NCBI RefSeq assembly: GCF_031877795.1
Contig: NC_133941.1
Coordinates: 24,838,251-24,902,250, forward strand
DNA: 64,000 nucleotides
Reading direction: 5' to 3'
Source: Strix aluco
Lineage: Eukaryota > Chordata > Aves > Strigiformes > Strigidae
Below are positions 23,400 to 34,015 of this stretch, one piece after another. Under the pieces are notes generated by a model. The model made no database searches. It was not told the DNA's origin and saw only the letters and a program-made list of their open reading frames with translations. A program made the translations under genes and the position numbers. Positions within the stretch are counted from its first letter, which is position 1, and every line of letters begins with the position of its first letter.

Positions 23400-24440
23400 C
23401 TACTGTCCATGGGGCTGTAGCTCTTTTAACTCTAGAATAGCGTACCCAAGGTCCTTTTTCAGCCACCTTCAGGGCAGTGTAGGTAATCAGCAAGACCTGG
23501 AAGTGTCCTTGCCACTTAGTTCTTAGTGGTTTGTCCTTCTATGTCTTGACATAAACCCAGTCTCCTGCTGAAACGGATGCACTGGCATGTCTAGTCACTT
23601 GGTCAGTGTAGGACCACTTGGTTATGGAGATTCTGGAGAGTCTTGTCCAAAGCCAGCAGGTGTTGTCTGAGATCCTGACTTCCCTGTAAAAATAAATGTC
23701 CAGGAACAAAAGGCAATTGATAAGGTCGCCCATACATTAATTCATATGGACTCACACAGTTTCTTCCTGGTTGTATTCATATTCTTAACAAAGCTATTGG
23801 TAAAGCTTGTAACCATGTTAAAGAAGTTTCTTGACATATCTTACTTAATTGCAATTTGAGGGTCTGATTCATGTGTTCTACCTTTCCACTAGCTTGAGGT
23901 CTCTAGGGGTATGCAGATCCCTCTTAACTCTCAGATATTGTCCCACCTTTTTAACTACTTCTGCAACAAAATGGGGACCCCTCTCTGAAGACATACCTGC
24001 TGGTACACCAAACCGGGGTAATATCTGATTTAGCATTTGTTTTACTACTTCACGTGACGTATCGGTGTGACAGGGGTAGGCCTCTGGCCATCTGCTAAAC
24101 ATGTCCACCAAGACTAAGAGATATTTATAACCTCTTGTCCTTGGTAGTTCAGTAAAGTCTATTTGCTAATATTCCCCTGGGGTTATTCTTGGTTTTGTTA
24201 TTCCTAGGATTACTCTCTTACCTGTGTTAGGATTGTTTTACAGTCTCTGCCATATATCTGCTAAGTAAGGTCTTTCTTAAATGTTTAATCAGACTTTCTG
24301 TTCCCCAGTGAGTGGCTTCATGCTCTTTTACAGCCACCTCTCTCATTAGACTAAGGGTGAGTACTATTTGCTTTTGAGGGGTTATTGCCCAGCCAAATTG
24401 GTTCCAAATCACTAATAAATTTTCTATCATGTTCTTAATA
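23400..24440 (-). pseudogene. Gammaretrovirus-like integrase
   Basis: Minus-strand frames: a zinc-binding region with KEHEATHWGTESLIKHL (24290-24340), a core with MVDMFSRWPEAYPC (first Asp region, 24111 downward) and FGVPAGMSSERGPHFV. The second catalytic position reads SERG rather than the usual SDRG. The C-terminal part runs into the env start at about 23340-23400. Stops and frameshifts separate the pieces. Confidence 0.8.
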
Positions 24441-24479
24441 ATGTGGGGTTTGGTCCAATATCCTTGGTACTTTTTCAGG

Positions 24480-25097
24480 ATTCAAGGCTTTTGCTTTGGC
24501 CGCTTCTTTTGCTGCTTTGTCAGTCAGTTGACCTCCTCACACGGCAGCATCGTTATCTCCTTTCTGATGAGCTTTACAATGCATAGCTGCCAGTTGTGCA
24601 GGTAGATGGATGGCTTCCAATAGTTTCAGAATTTGGCTTGCATGTTTTATTTCACTTCCTTGAGAGGTCAAAAGTCCTCTTTCTTTCCAAATAGCCTCAT
24701 GAGTATGTATCACGCTAAAAGCATACTTTGAGTCTATCCACACATTTACTTTCTTTCCTTGACTTAATTCCAGTACTCTGGTCAAGGCTATAAGCTCAGC
24801 CTTCTGTGCAGAGACATTTGAAGGCCACGCCTGTTCCTCTATAATAGCTTCTGTTGTGACAACGGCGTATCCTGTTTTCATTATTTTGCTCCGTACAAAA
24901 CTGCTGCCATCAGCATGTAAGTTCCTTTCTTTTAAATCCTTCCTGGTGGAATAGACTTCATCGATGGTTTGCAGACAATCATGTTCAGGAACACTTTCTG
25001 GAGTTGAAGAGGATAAAAATGTAGCTGGATTAACAATAGCAGTTGTTTTCAGGTTCACATCATCCTGTTCCAATAAGGCAACCTGATATTTCAACAT
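24480..25097 (-). pseudogene. RNase H domain
   Basis: A 186-codon open frame (25097-24537) with recognisable catalytic positions: LHADGSSFV (Asp), AELIAL (Glu), WIDSKYAF (Asp) and HCKAHQKGDND (His/Asp loop). It is the best preserved part of this element. It lies between RT and integrase, in the gammaretroviral order. Confidence 0.85.
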
Positions 25098-26456
25098 TCA
25101 GCTCAGAGATAGCCAATGTACCCCCTTTTGTTCCAGTACTGCTAGTACCGAATGGGGAGCATATACAGTAATTTTCTGACCTAAAGCCATTTTCTGGGCC
25201 TTGGTAATCAATATCACAGCTGCAGCTACTGCTCTCAGACTCCCTGGCCATCCTTGGCTAGCGGTGTCTAGTCGTTTGGAAAAATAGTCAGCAGTTCTCC
25301 GTTCAGGCCCTAAAAATTGAGTCAGAACTCCAAGGGCTACTCCTTGCCTCTCATGTGTGAACAGTTCAAAAGTCTTAGCTGGGTCAGGTAAACCCAAAGC
25401 TGGAGCTTTCATTAAAGGTGCCTTGAGTCTCCTGACTACGGCCTTACTCGCATCATCCCATTGTAGAACATTCTTTGCAGTTTTCAGCAGTTGATATAGC
25501 AGTTTGACTAATAGCCCATAATTAGTAATCCAAAGGCGACACCATCCGACCATTCCCAGAAAGGCACGCGGCTCGTGTGGAGTTCCAGGTTCAGGGAGCT
25601 TACAGAGAGTTTCCTTTCTTTCCTGGCTCAAACTTCGGTGTCCTTGGTCAATTTTAAATCCCAGGTATAAAACAGTCTCTTCAGCTATCTGTGCCCTTTC
25701 CTTTGAGACTCGATAGCCGCTCAGTCCAAGAAAATTCAGCAGGTCAATCTCATCTGGACACATTCTTCTCGAGTTTCTGTTGCTATTAATATCTCATCAA
25801 CATACTGTCACAATGTCCCTTTTGAATTAGTCTTTCCACTGTGCCAATTCTTTTGCTAATTGATTTTCGAAAATGGTAGGGCTGTTCTTAAAACCCTGTG
25901 GGAGCACTGTCCAAGTCACTTGTGTTTTGCAGATGGTCTCAGGGCTCTTCCATTCAAAGGCAAACAATTCCTGGCTCTCCTGACTCAAGGGAATACAAAA
26001 GAAAGCATTTTTAAAATCAATCACTGTAAACCATCTCAATTTTTCATGTAGTGTTGTTAACAAAGTATATGGGTTTGCTACTACAGGGTATATATCTTCT
26101 ACTATTTTATTAATTGCTCTTAAATCCTGTACCAACTGGTAATCTTTCCCGTTAGCTTTCTTTACTGGCAATATCAGAATGTTATATTTTGATTCACATT
26201 CTATTAACCATGCAAACATGCAAAATTGATTTACTAGAGGTTCAAGCCCGCTTTTCGCCTCTATTTTAATTGGATGTTGTTTCAATCTTACTGGCCTCGC
26301 TCCCTGTTTCAGTTGAATCTTTACTGGTTCTGCTGCCTTTGACTGTCCAGGTATTCCACTCGCCCACACAACAGGAATCATAGCATCTTCTACTTCACCT
26401 GGAATGCTAGATACTATATTATCAATAAAGTAAATCATGGCTTTCTCTAGTTTCAA
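25098..26456 (-). pseudogene. Gammaretrovirus-like reverse transcriptase
   Basis: Two main frames (26456-25827 and 25763-25098). Fingers/palm landmarks: QGARPVRLKQHPI, VQDLRAINKIVEDIYPVV, WFTVIDFKNAFFCIPL (first catalytic Asp) and LPQGFKNSP. The active-site box near 25795 reads YVDE instead of YVDD, and a frame break lies next to it. The connection domain continues to RNase H (FLGMVGWCRLWI). The change at the second Asp and the breaks make it inactive. Confidence 0.85.
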
Positions 26457-26760
26457 TCAGGTTACATTAATAGATATTTCCCGTTTTTCAAACTTGATTT
26501 CTGCTTCTAGCTTTTCCAATAAATCCCTTCCTAGCAATGCCCTAAGTGAATTAGGCAGATACAAAAATTGGTGTGTTACCCAATGTTTTTCTAATTTAAA
26601 CTTAATTGGTTTGAAGAATGGACAGTTCTCCCCAGCCCCTGTGGCACCAATAACTGTTATTGTTTCTTGACTAAGTGGTCCTTCTAAAGTGTTTAACACA
26701 GAATAGGATGCTCTGGTATCAACTAAAAATTCTACCTCCTTTCTTTTTTTTCTTCCCAGC
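26457..26760 (-). pseudogene. Retroviral protease
   Basis: Minus strand, upstream of RT. The catalytic triad position at about 26709-26723 reads DTRA where DTGA is expected. ALLGRDLLEKLEAE marks the conserved LLGRDLL end. The Gly-to-Arg change would abolish activity. Confidence 0.75.
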
Positions 26761-26839
26761 TGGGCTGTAACCAGAGGCTCTGCTGGGGTAGAGGTCTCCG
26801 GTCCCCTTCATGCTGTTTCTATATTCATTAGAGGAGTTT

Positions 26840-27050
26840 GAGAATAGTTTTTTTACTCTCAGTTGAGTGCAATTCTTTCTCCAGTGTCCTGTCTGCTTAC
26901 AATATGCACATCGCATTGCACTCAGCCCTGTCCTCTTATTTCCTCCCATGGCATGTCCTCTTCCCTTGTTACCTCCATGCAACCCCCTCTGGGGGATTTG
27001 AACTAAAGCAATGGTGGTCTGATTACGATAAGCCTCCCAAGCCACATCCA
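26840..27050 (-). pseudogene. gag nucleocapsid end with one zinc knuckle
   Basis: CAYCKQTGHWRKNC matches CX2CX4HX4C, the single zinc knuckle of gammaretroviral nucleocapsid. The rest of gag is gone: at about 27050 the sequence changes to a CR1 element. Upstream capsid, matrix, PBS and 5' LTR are not seen. Confidence 0.8.
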
Positions 27051-27874
27051 AGGGAACTTGACAGGCTTGAGAAGTGGGTCTGTGCAAACCTCATGAAGTT
27101 CCACAAGGCCAAGGTCCTGCCCATGGGTCGGGGCAATCCCAAGCACAAATACAGACTGGGCGATGAGTGGATTGGGAGCAGCCCTGTGGAGAAGTGCTTG
27201 GGGGTACTAATGGATGGAAAATTGAATATGAGCCAGCAGTGTGTGCTCGCAGACCAGAAAGCCACCCGTGTGCTGGGCTGCATCCAGAGCAGTGTGGCCA
27301 GCAGGGCGAGGGAGGGGATTCTCCCCCTCTGCTCTGCTCTCGTGAGATCCCCCCTGCAGTGCCGGGTCCAGCTCTGGGGACACCAACATCAGAAGGACAC
27401 GGACCTGCTCGAGCAGGTCCAGAGGAGGCCACGAAGAGGATCAGGGGGCTGGAGCACCTGCCTTATGAAAACACGATGAAAGAGTTGGGGTTGTTCAGCC
27501 TAGAGAGAGAAGGCTCTGGGGAGACCTTATAGCAGCCTTTCAGTACTTAAAGGGGCTACAGGAAAGGTGAGGAGGGACTCTTGATCAGGGGGTGTACAGA
27601 TAGGATGAGGGGTAATGGCTTTAAACTGACAGAGGGCAGATTTAAATTAGATCTAAGGAAGAAATTCTTCCCTGTGAGGGTGGTGAGACTCTGGCACAGG
27701 TTGCCCAGAGAAGCTGTGGCTGCCCCCTCCCTGGAAGGGTTCAAGGCCAGGTTGGACGGGGCTTTGGGCAACCTGGGCTAGTGGAAGGTGTCCCTGCCCA
27801 TGGCAGGGGGTTGGAACTAGGTCATCTTTAAGGTCCTTTCCAACTGAAGCCATCCTACGATTCTATGATTCTAA
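27051..27874 (+). mobile_element. CR1 LINE 3' end at the truncated ERV gag
   Basis: About 0.8 kb of the CR1 ORF2 3' end and 3' UTR. GACAGGCTTGAGAAGTGGGT, the SLGVLMDGKLNMS-type stretch and GCCCTGTGGAGAAGTGCTTG mark the ORF2 end. TTCCCTGTGAGGGTGGTGAG marks the UTR. It ends with ACGATTCTATGATTCTAAG. It begins exactly where the ERV is lost. Confidence 0.9.
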
Positions 27875-29650
27875 GATTAAAAATTTTCGCAATGGTTTCT
27901 ATAATTTTCATGATGCATTAGTTAGGGAAATACAGTTTGGTAGTCTGTGAATACAGCAATGTATTATGCCAACTTCTAAAGTTAACACGGAAAACGCTTA
28001 TGGGCTACTTACTTCCAGTTCAGCCTCAATATATTCTGAGTGCCATTTTTATTTGCATTTAATATTTAAGAGTATGTAATAAGTTAGAAGAAAAAACATC
28101 TGAAATTAGGTAAAATAAAAGTTTCATTCAAAAACATATGATAAAAAGATGATGGACAATTTCTTCAGAACTGTTTGAAGGGAAACGCGTGTCAATGAAG
28201 CATTAGTTATAGACAAAAACAAATGCATAGCAAGGAAATATGAACAACACTGCAGACCTTATCACTGAACAGTCTATTTTGCTGCATTTTCTAGTGGTAT
28301 TTTAATGTGTTAAAATTTAAATTCCTTACTCATGAATTGTCACATTAATAACTGAATCAAACTGACATCTAGGTATTAAAGGGAGACCTCAGAGAAATTC
28401 ATTCCACAGGTCTGTGCTATGAATTCTTCACAGCTGAACATTTCATAAACAGGGAATTCTTCCCAAAGAGGCAAATAATGTTTTCAAAAGATTACTGATT
28501 GTATTTGTTTTCAACTTTTCTGCATGGTTTACTCAGCCTCAGCTAATGTAGTTTTTGTCAAAATATTAAAATAGAAGATTTCAGAAAAACAAATTCAAGA
28601 AGACTTAGAAATCTATCAAATAGCAGAGAGTAGTAGGAAGAGGTGAGACTCTCATGGTGTAGGAAGAGGCTGGGAACCCACAAAGAACACAGGTATACCT
28701 GCGCATTTTAGATTAGCACATTGCAAGCAGATGGTTCCCTTAAGTGCACTAAAGGAAAAACTTCTCTTTTCCTTGGATATGTTATCACACATTCTGCAAG
28801 ACAAGGGACAGCTTTTTATTATTGCAACACTCCCTCTTCTCTGTAATTCATCTTGAAGGAAATATATGAAAAGTTATCACAGCCTCTGTTCTTTAAAAGA
28901 GAAGAGGGAAGGAGATCTACTAGAAAACTTCATGTCAAAATGGAACTTTATGGTCAACACACCTTTTAACAGTATTACCAAAATGGACCAAACATTGACC
29001 ACTGCTTGGACACTTGGTAAGTTCTAACATCTGGCATGATGTCACCTTGCTAAAGGCAGCAGAAATGAGTATCAAGCAATTCACAGTTCTGGATGAAGTG
29101 TCAAACCTACATTAAGCTTGACAATAGCATTTCTAACAAAAATCATGTCATTATGTTTTGCCTTGTTACTTACTTATTTGTGTTCAGAAAAGCAATAGAT
29201 AGAAATGGCACAGGACTACAAGATTTGCTAGGCAACATCAGACCCATTTAGGCTGATGCTCTGTCTTTGAAAGTGAGGAGCATAAGCACATCAGTAAATA
29301 AATGTCAAGAATGCCACAAAGATACTCTACTGCAGCTTCTGTCATACAGTTATTAGGAACCAGACTCTCAAAAGAGGCTTAAACAGCTCATCAAGCTAAG
29401 AGAATGAAACTTTGGCTACATAGAAAACTCCAATTTCCTGACAAATATGTTTGCTTACTTTTAACTACTGTGTTTTTTACCCAAACTGCATTAAAGTACT
29501 CTTCAACATTTCAGTGCAAGGGAAAGCTCTATACACTATGTCCATATTGCAAAAGAAGCAGTGCAACAACTTTTCTGTCACTTTCATATATGCAACTTTA
29601 TATATATAACTATGTATATATATATTTATATGCACTGATTTGGTCTGCGT
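27875..29650. other. AT-rich single-copy DNA
   Basis: No gene or known repeat seen. A TA-rich microsatellite lies at about 29588-29635. A small plus-strand frame at 29404-29730 has no family features and is mostly hydrophobic by composition; I do not call it. Confidence 0.45.
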
Positions 29651-30000
29651 TAAATTTCTTCACAGTAGCTTGTATATGGCTGTGTTTTGGATTTTTACTG
29701 AAAACAGTGTTAACAACAGGGATGTTTTAGTTACTCCTGAGCAGTGCTTACACAGCATCAAGGGCATTTGTGCTCCTCAGACTGCCCCACGCCCAGTCTG
29801 GGGGTGCACAAGAAGCTGGGAGGGGACACAGCTGGGAGAGCTGACCTCAGATGGCCAAAGGGACATCATCTGATGTCATGCTCAGCAATAAAACCAGGGG
29901 GGTGGAGGTTGGCAGGGGCTGCCACTTCTCAGGAATTGGCTGGGCATAGGTTGATTGGTGGTGAGCAATTGTCTTCTTTTACATCACTTGTTTTTTCTTG
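29650..30000 (-). mobile_element. ERVL-type LTR, 3' part, minus strand
   Basis: Reverse complement of the distal part of the LTR seen at 38498-39057: GAGCAGTGCTTACACAGC, TGGGGGTGCACAAGAAGCTG and GACATCATCTGATGTCATG correspond to the CACTGCTGAGCAGTG and CATGATGTCCTGTGGT parts there. It lies head to head with the next LTR, in opposite orientation. Confidence 0.75.
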
Positions 30001-30024
30001 AGTTTTATTTTCCTCTTTGTTGTT

Positions 30025-30444
30025 TGTGTTGTGGTTTGAACTTGGCTGGTAGCCAATCAGCATGTGGCCAGTTGTTTACATCCCCCCCACCCTCCCTGGT
30101 GAAATAGGGGAGGGACAAAAAAAAGGAAATTCATAGGTTGAATAAAAAAACCAATTTAGTAATAGTAACAAACAACAGTAACAATAGTAAATCCAAACTG
30201 GTAATAAACAGCAGTTGCTCACCGGCCGGTGACTGGTAGGCAGCCCACCCCCAGCAGCGAAATCCCCCTGCGCTGACTGACCGGGAAACCGAAATGGAAA
30301 CTGAGAGAGCACGTGTCCCCTTGTATGCTGAGCGTGATCTCACATGATATGGAACACTCCAGTGATCGATCCGGACCTGGCCCTCCAGCTGTGCTCCCTC
30401 TCAGACCAAGGAAAGTTAACTCTAGCCTGGCCAAAACCAGGACA
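30025..30444 (+). mobile_element. ERVL-type solo LTR
   Basis: Starts about TGTTGTGGTTTGAACTTGGC and ends GGCCAAAACCAGGACA, the usual ERVL LTR ends. Contains AGCGTGATCTCACATGATAT near the middle, homologous to the same position in other copies. No internal gene is attached on the right. Confidence 0.75.
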
Positions 30445-31178
30445 CTTTACTTTTCCCCTTTCTTGCACCCATCTCTAACTATCACGTGCCGCTTCACAGG
30501 CAACACAATAAAGTTTCACTCTTTGATTGATGCAACCCCCTTTGGCGTTGGTCGCCTTAATTTTGCACTTTTGAGATCATAGTAAATGAACCATCATGAG
30601 TCCACTGAGTGGACCGTGACATTAAACTGGCGTCACGGACAGGATGCTGAGAGACAGGGGGATGCAGGTTGTGTGTGGTCTGTAACAGGGGAAGAACATT
30701 TCATTCCAGCCGCACCTGGCCCTACACCCGAAAGGGTGAGAGGTGTCCAGAAAGCAAGGGGGGGTGATTTGAGATTCCCACACACCACACACGCCTTGGT
30801 GTATTGCACCCCAAACTCGAATTGAGGGTCGAGCTCCATACTTTGCCAAGAGTGCATAGAATGAGTCAAGATTTTTCACTAATGGAGAGTGTTGATAATC
30901 ACCCTTTCCAGTCATTGTTATTATGAAAGGACCAAACTCACTTCGGGGAGGCTGAACTTAGTTTCACACACATGCAGCCACTGCTGCGTCACCCTTCTCT
31001 TCCCCAAGTGACTGAAGGGACCAAAATCTACCACGGGGAGTCAAAACTTAGTTACACACAAGTGCAGACTTTCTCTGCTTGTCCCTTCAACTTCCCTGGG
31101 TGGTCAACCTCATCTATTTGAGGACAGTTCCCCCTTTTGTACTAAGAGATCCTTGCCTGATCCCCATAGACAGAACCC
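30445..31178. other. Unassigned DNA, possible LTR 3' end and leader of another ERV
   Basis: ACACAATAAAGTTTCACTC (about 30500) and then AACTGGCGTCACGGACAGGA (about 30626) look like a poly(A) signal and a retroviral leader with primer-binding region. I cannot confirm the family. No gag frame is readable downstream. From 30925 a short tandem repeat follows. Confidence 0.35.
30925..31102 (+). repeat. Two diverged tandem copies of about 88 bp
   Basis: GGACCAAACTCACTTCGGGG with AACTTAGTTTCACACACATG is followed by GGACCAAAATCTACCACGGG with AACTTAGTTACACACAAGTG. The copies keep order and spacing but differ at many positions. Confidence 0.7.
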
Positions 31179-31179
31179 T

Positions 31180-32038
31180 CAATTCGAGTGTTGATCTGCT
31201 CGAGGGTAGGGAGGCTCTGCAGAGAGACCTGGACAGGCTGGAGCGATGGGCTGAGGCCAACTGGAGGAGTTTCAGTAAGGTCAAATGCCGGGTGCTGCAC
31301 TTGGGCCACAACAACCCCCAGCAGAGCTACAGGCTTGGGGAGGAGTGGCTGGAGAGCTGCCAGTCAGAGAGGGACCTGGGGGTGTTGAACGACAGCCGGC
31401 TGAACATGAGCCAGTAGTGTGCCCAGGTGGCCAAGAACGCCAATGGCATCCTGGCTTGTATCAGCAATAGCATGGCCAGCAGGGACAGGGAAGGGATCTT
31501 ACCCCTGTGCTCGGCACTGGTGAGGTCGCACCTCGATGACTGTGTTCAGTTTTGGGTCCCTCACTCCAAAAAGGCCATTGAATGACTCGAGCGTGTCCAG
31601 AGAAGGGCAACGGAGCTGGTGCAGGGTCTGGAGCACAGGTCTGATGGGGAGCGGCTGAGGGAACTGGGGGGTTTAGTCTGGAGAAGAGGGGAGACCTCAT
31701 GGCCCTCTGCAACTCCCTGAAAGGAAGGTGCAGAGAGGGGGGATAAGTCTCTTGAACCAAGGAACAAGCGCCAGGACAAGAGGGAATGGCCTCAAGCTGC
31801 GCCAGGGCAGGGTCAGACTGGCTCTTAGGAAGGATTTCTTTGCAGAAGGGGTTGTTGGGCGTTGGAATGGGCTGCCCAGGGCAGGGGGGGAGTCCCCATC
31901 CCTGGAGGGGTTGAAGAGTCAGGTTGACCCAGCGCTGAGGGATCTGGTGGAGTTGAGAACGGTCAGTGTGAGGTTCATGGTTGGACTGGAGGATCTACAA
32001 GGTCTTTTCCAACCGAGATGATTCTGTGATTCTGTGAT
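31180..32038 (+). mobile_element. CR1 LINE 3' end
   Basis: GAGAGACCTGGACAGGCTGG (ORF2 end), CTGCACTTGGGCCACAACAA, then the 3' UTR text GGGTTGTTGGGCGTTGGAAT and the tail GATTCTGTGATTCTGTGATA. It is closely related to the CR1 inside the ERV env at 22.5 kb and to the minus-strand copy at 63.2 kb. A minisatellite starts directly at its tail. Confidence 0.92.
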
Positions 32039-32040
32039 AA

Positions 32041-34015
32041 CACACAGCCTTGGACATGGGCGTGGGGATATGGGAGCATATGGATGGGTCAGGCAGCCTG
32101 GGCATGAGCCGGAGCCTATGCCCTGTGGGGGACATGGTATAATATGGGAGAACATGGGATAACATGTGAGAACACAGGATAACACATGTCAACATGAGAT
32201 AACATGCAGCCTCGGATATGGATATGGGGAACATGGAGGGATATGGGTGATCAAAGAGTCCGGGCAGGAGCCCCAGACCAGGCCCTGCGAGGGAGAACAC
32301 AGGAGAATAAAGGATGACATGGGATAACATGGGTGCACACTCAGCCTCAGACATGGGTGTGGAACATGTGGAGGACATGGGGCATCAGGCAGCCCAGGCA
32401 GGAGCTGCAGTCCAGGCCCCGAGGGGAAGAACATGGGATAACATGCATCAACATGGGATAACACACAGCCATGGACGTCGTTATGGGGTACGTTGGGTCC
32501 AGGCAGCCCAGGCATGAGCCACAGACCAGGGCCTGTGGGCCAAAACATGGGATAACTTGGTATAACACGGGTCAGTTTGGGATAACACACACCAACATGC
32601 AATAACACATGGCTTCACACATGGGTATGGGGATATGGGGGGTCAGGCAGCCCGGGCAGGAGCCGCAGCCCATGTCTGGTGGGGACAACATGGGATACCA
32701 TGGGATACATGGGAGAACACAGGATAACATGGGATACCATGGGTGCACACACAGCCTCAGACATGAGTGTGGAACATGTTGGGGACATGGGGCATCAGGC
32801 AGCCTGGGCAGGAGCCGCAGCCCAGGCCCTGAGGGGGAGAACACGGGATAACATGGGGGAACATGAGAGAACATGGGATAACGTGTCAGCATGGGATAAC
32901 ACATGTCAACATGGGATAACATGCCACCTTGGACAGGGGTATGGGGGACATGGGGGGTCAGGCAGCCCAGGCATGAGCCACAGATCAGGCCTTGAGGGGG
33001 ACAACATGGGATAACATGGGTCAACATGGGATAACACACATCAACATGGGATAACATGCAGCCTCGGACATGGGTATGGAGATATGGGGGGTCAGGCAGC
33101 CCAGGCAGGAGCTGCAGTGCAGGCCCTGCAGAGAGACCATGGGATAATGTGTGATAACATGGGATAACATGGGTGCACACGCAGCCACAGACATGGGTAT
33201 GGGGGACATGTGGGGTCAGGCAGCTCGGGCATGAGCTGCAGCCCAGGCCCTGCGGGAGCGAACACAGGATAACATGGGAGAACATGGGATAAGATGCGTC
33301 AAAATGGGATAACACGCAACCTCGGACATGGGTGTGGGTACATGGGAGGATATGGAATGGTCAGGCAGCCCAGGCAGGAGCCGCAGCCCAGGCAGGCGCC
33401 ACAGACAAGGCCCAGTGGGCCAGAACATGGGATAATATGGGATAACATGGGATAACATCCACCAACATGAGATAACATGCACCAACATGGGATAACACAC
33501 AGCCTCAGACATGGGTATTGGGATATGGGGGGTCAGGCAGCCCAGGCAGGAGCTGCAGACCAGGCCTTGGGGAGAACATGAGATTTCACAGGACAACATG
33601 GGATAACATGAGAAAACATGGAATAACATATGATAAAATGGGTCAACATGGGATAACATGCATCACCATGGGATAACATGCAGCCTCAGACATGGGTATG
33701 GGGTATGGGGGATCAGGCATCTGGGGCAGGAGATGTAGACCACGCCCTGTGGGGGACAACATGGGATTACATGGGATAACATGGGTGCACATGCAGCCTC
33801 AGACATGGGTGTGGGGATATGGCGGGTCAGACAGCCTGGGCAGGAGCTGCAGGCCATGGCCTGTGGGACAGAACATGGGATAACATGGGGTAATATGGGG
33901 TAACATGGGTCAGTATGGGATAACACGCATCAACATGGGATAACAGGCAGCCTTGGACATGGGTATGGGTGCATGGAGGGATATGGGGGGTCAGGGCTGA
34001 AAGCCAGGCCCTGTG
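32041..34015. repeat. Nested minisatellite: about 14 units of about 150 bp with decamer sub-repeats
   Basis: A G-rich core (ACATGGGTATGGGGATATGG, GGTCAGGCAGCCCGGGCAGG, AGCCGCAGCCCAGGCCCTG) recurs about 14 times. Starts marked by the CAGCCTCGGACATGG block are near 32043, 32208, 32342, 32466, 32612, 32751, 32927, 33059, 33183, 33320, 33500, 33681, 33796 and 33948. Spacing is 115-181 bp. Between cores lie variable numbers of a decamer (GGATAACATG, with GGTCAACATG and GGAGAACATG variants), which explains the length differences. Long minus-strand open frames here are a by-product of the repeat. No function is known to me. Confidence 0.92.

Noticed and set aside
29404..29730. Plus-strand frame of 108 codons with hydrophobic stretches
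   Set aside because: AT-rich, low complexity around the TA microsatellite, no conserved motif, and its end overlaps an LTR.
32189..33926. Long minus-strand open frames of 127-247 codons
   Set aside because: They lie wholly inside the minisatellite, repeat with its period, and exist because the repeat unit lacks stops in that frame.
32041..34015. CRISPR-like array
   Set aside because: Units are tandem with degenerate sub-repeats and no unique spacers. A minisatellite in vertebrate DNA is the correct reading.
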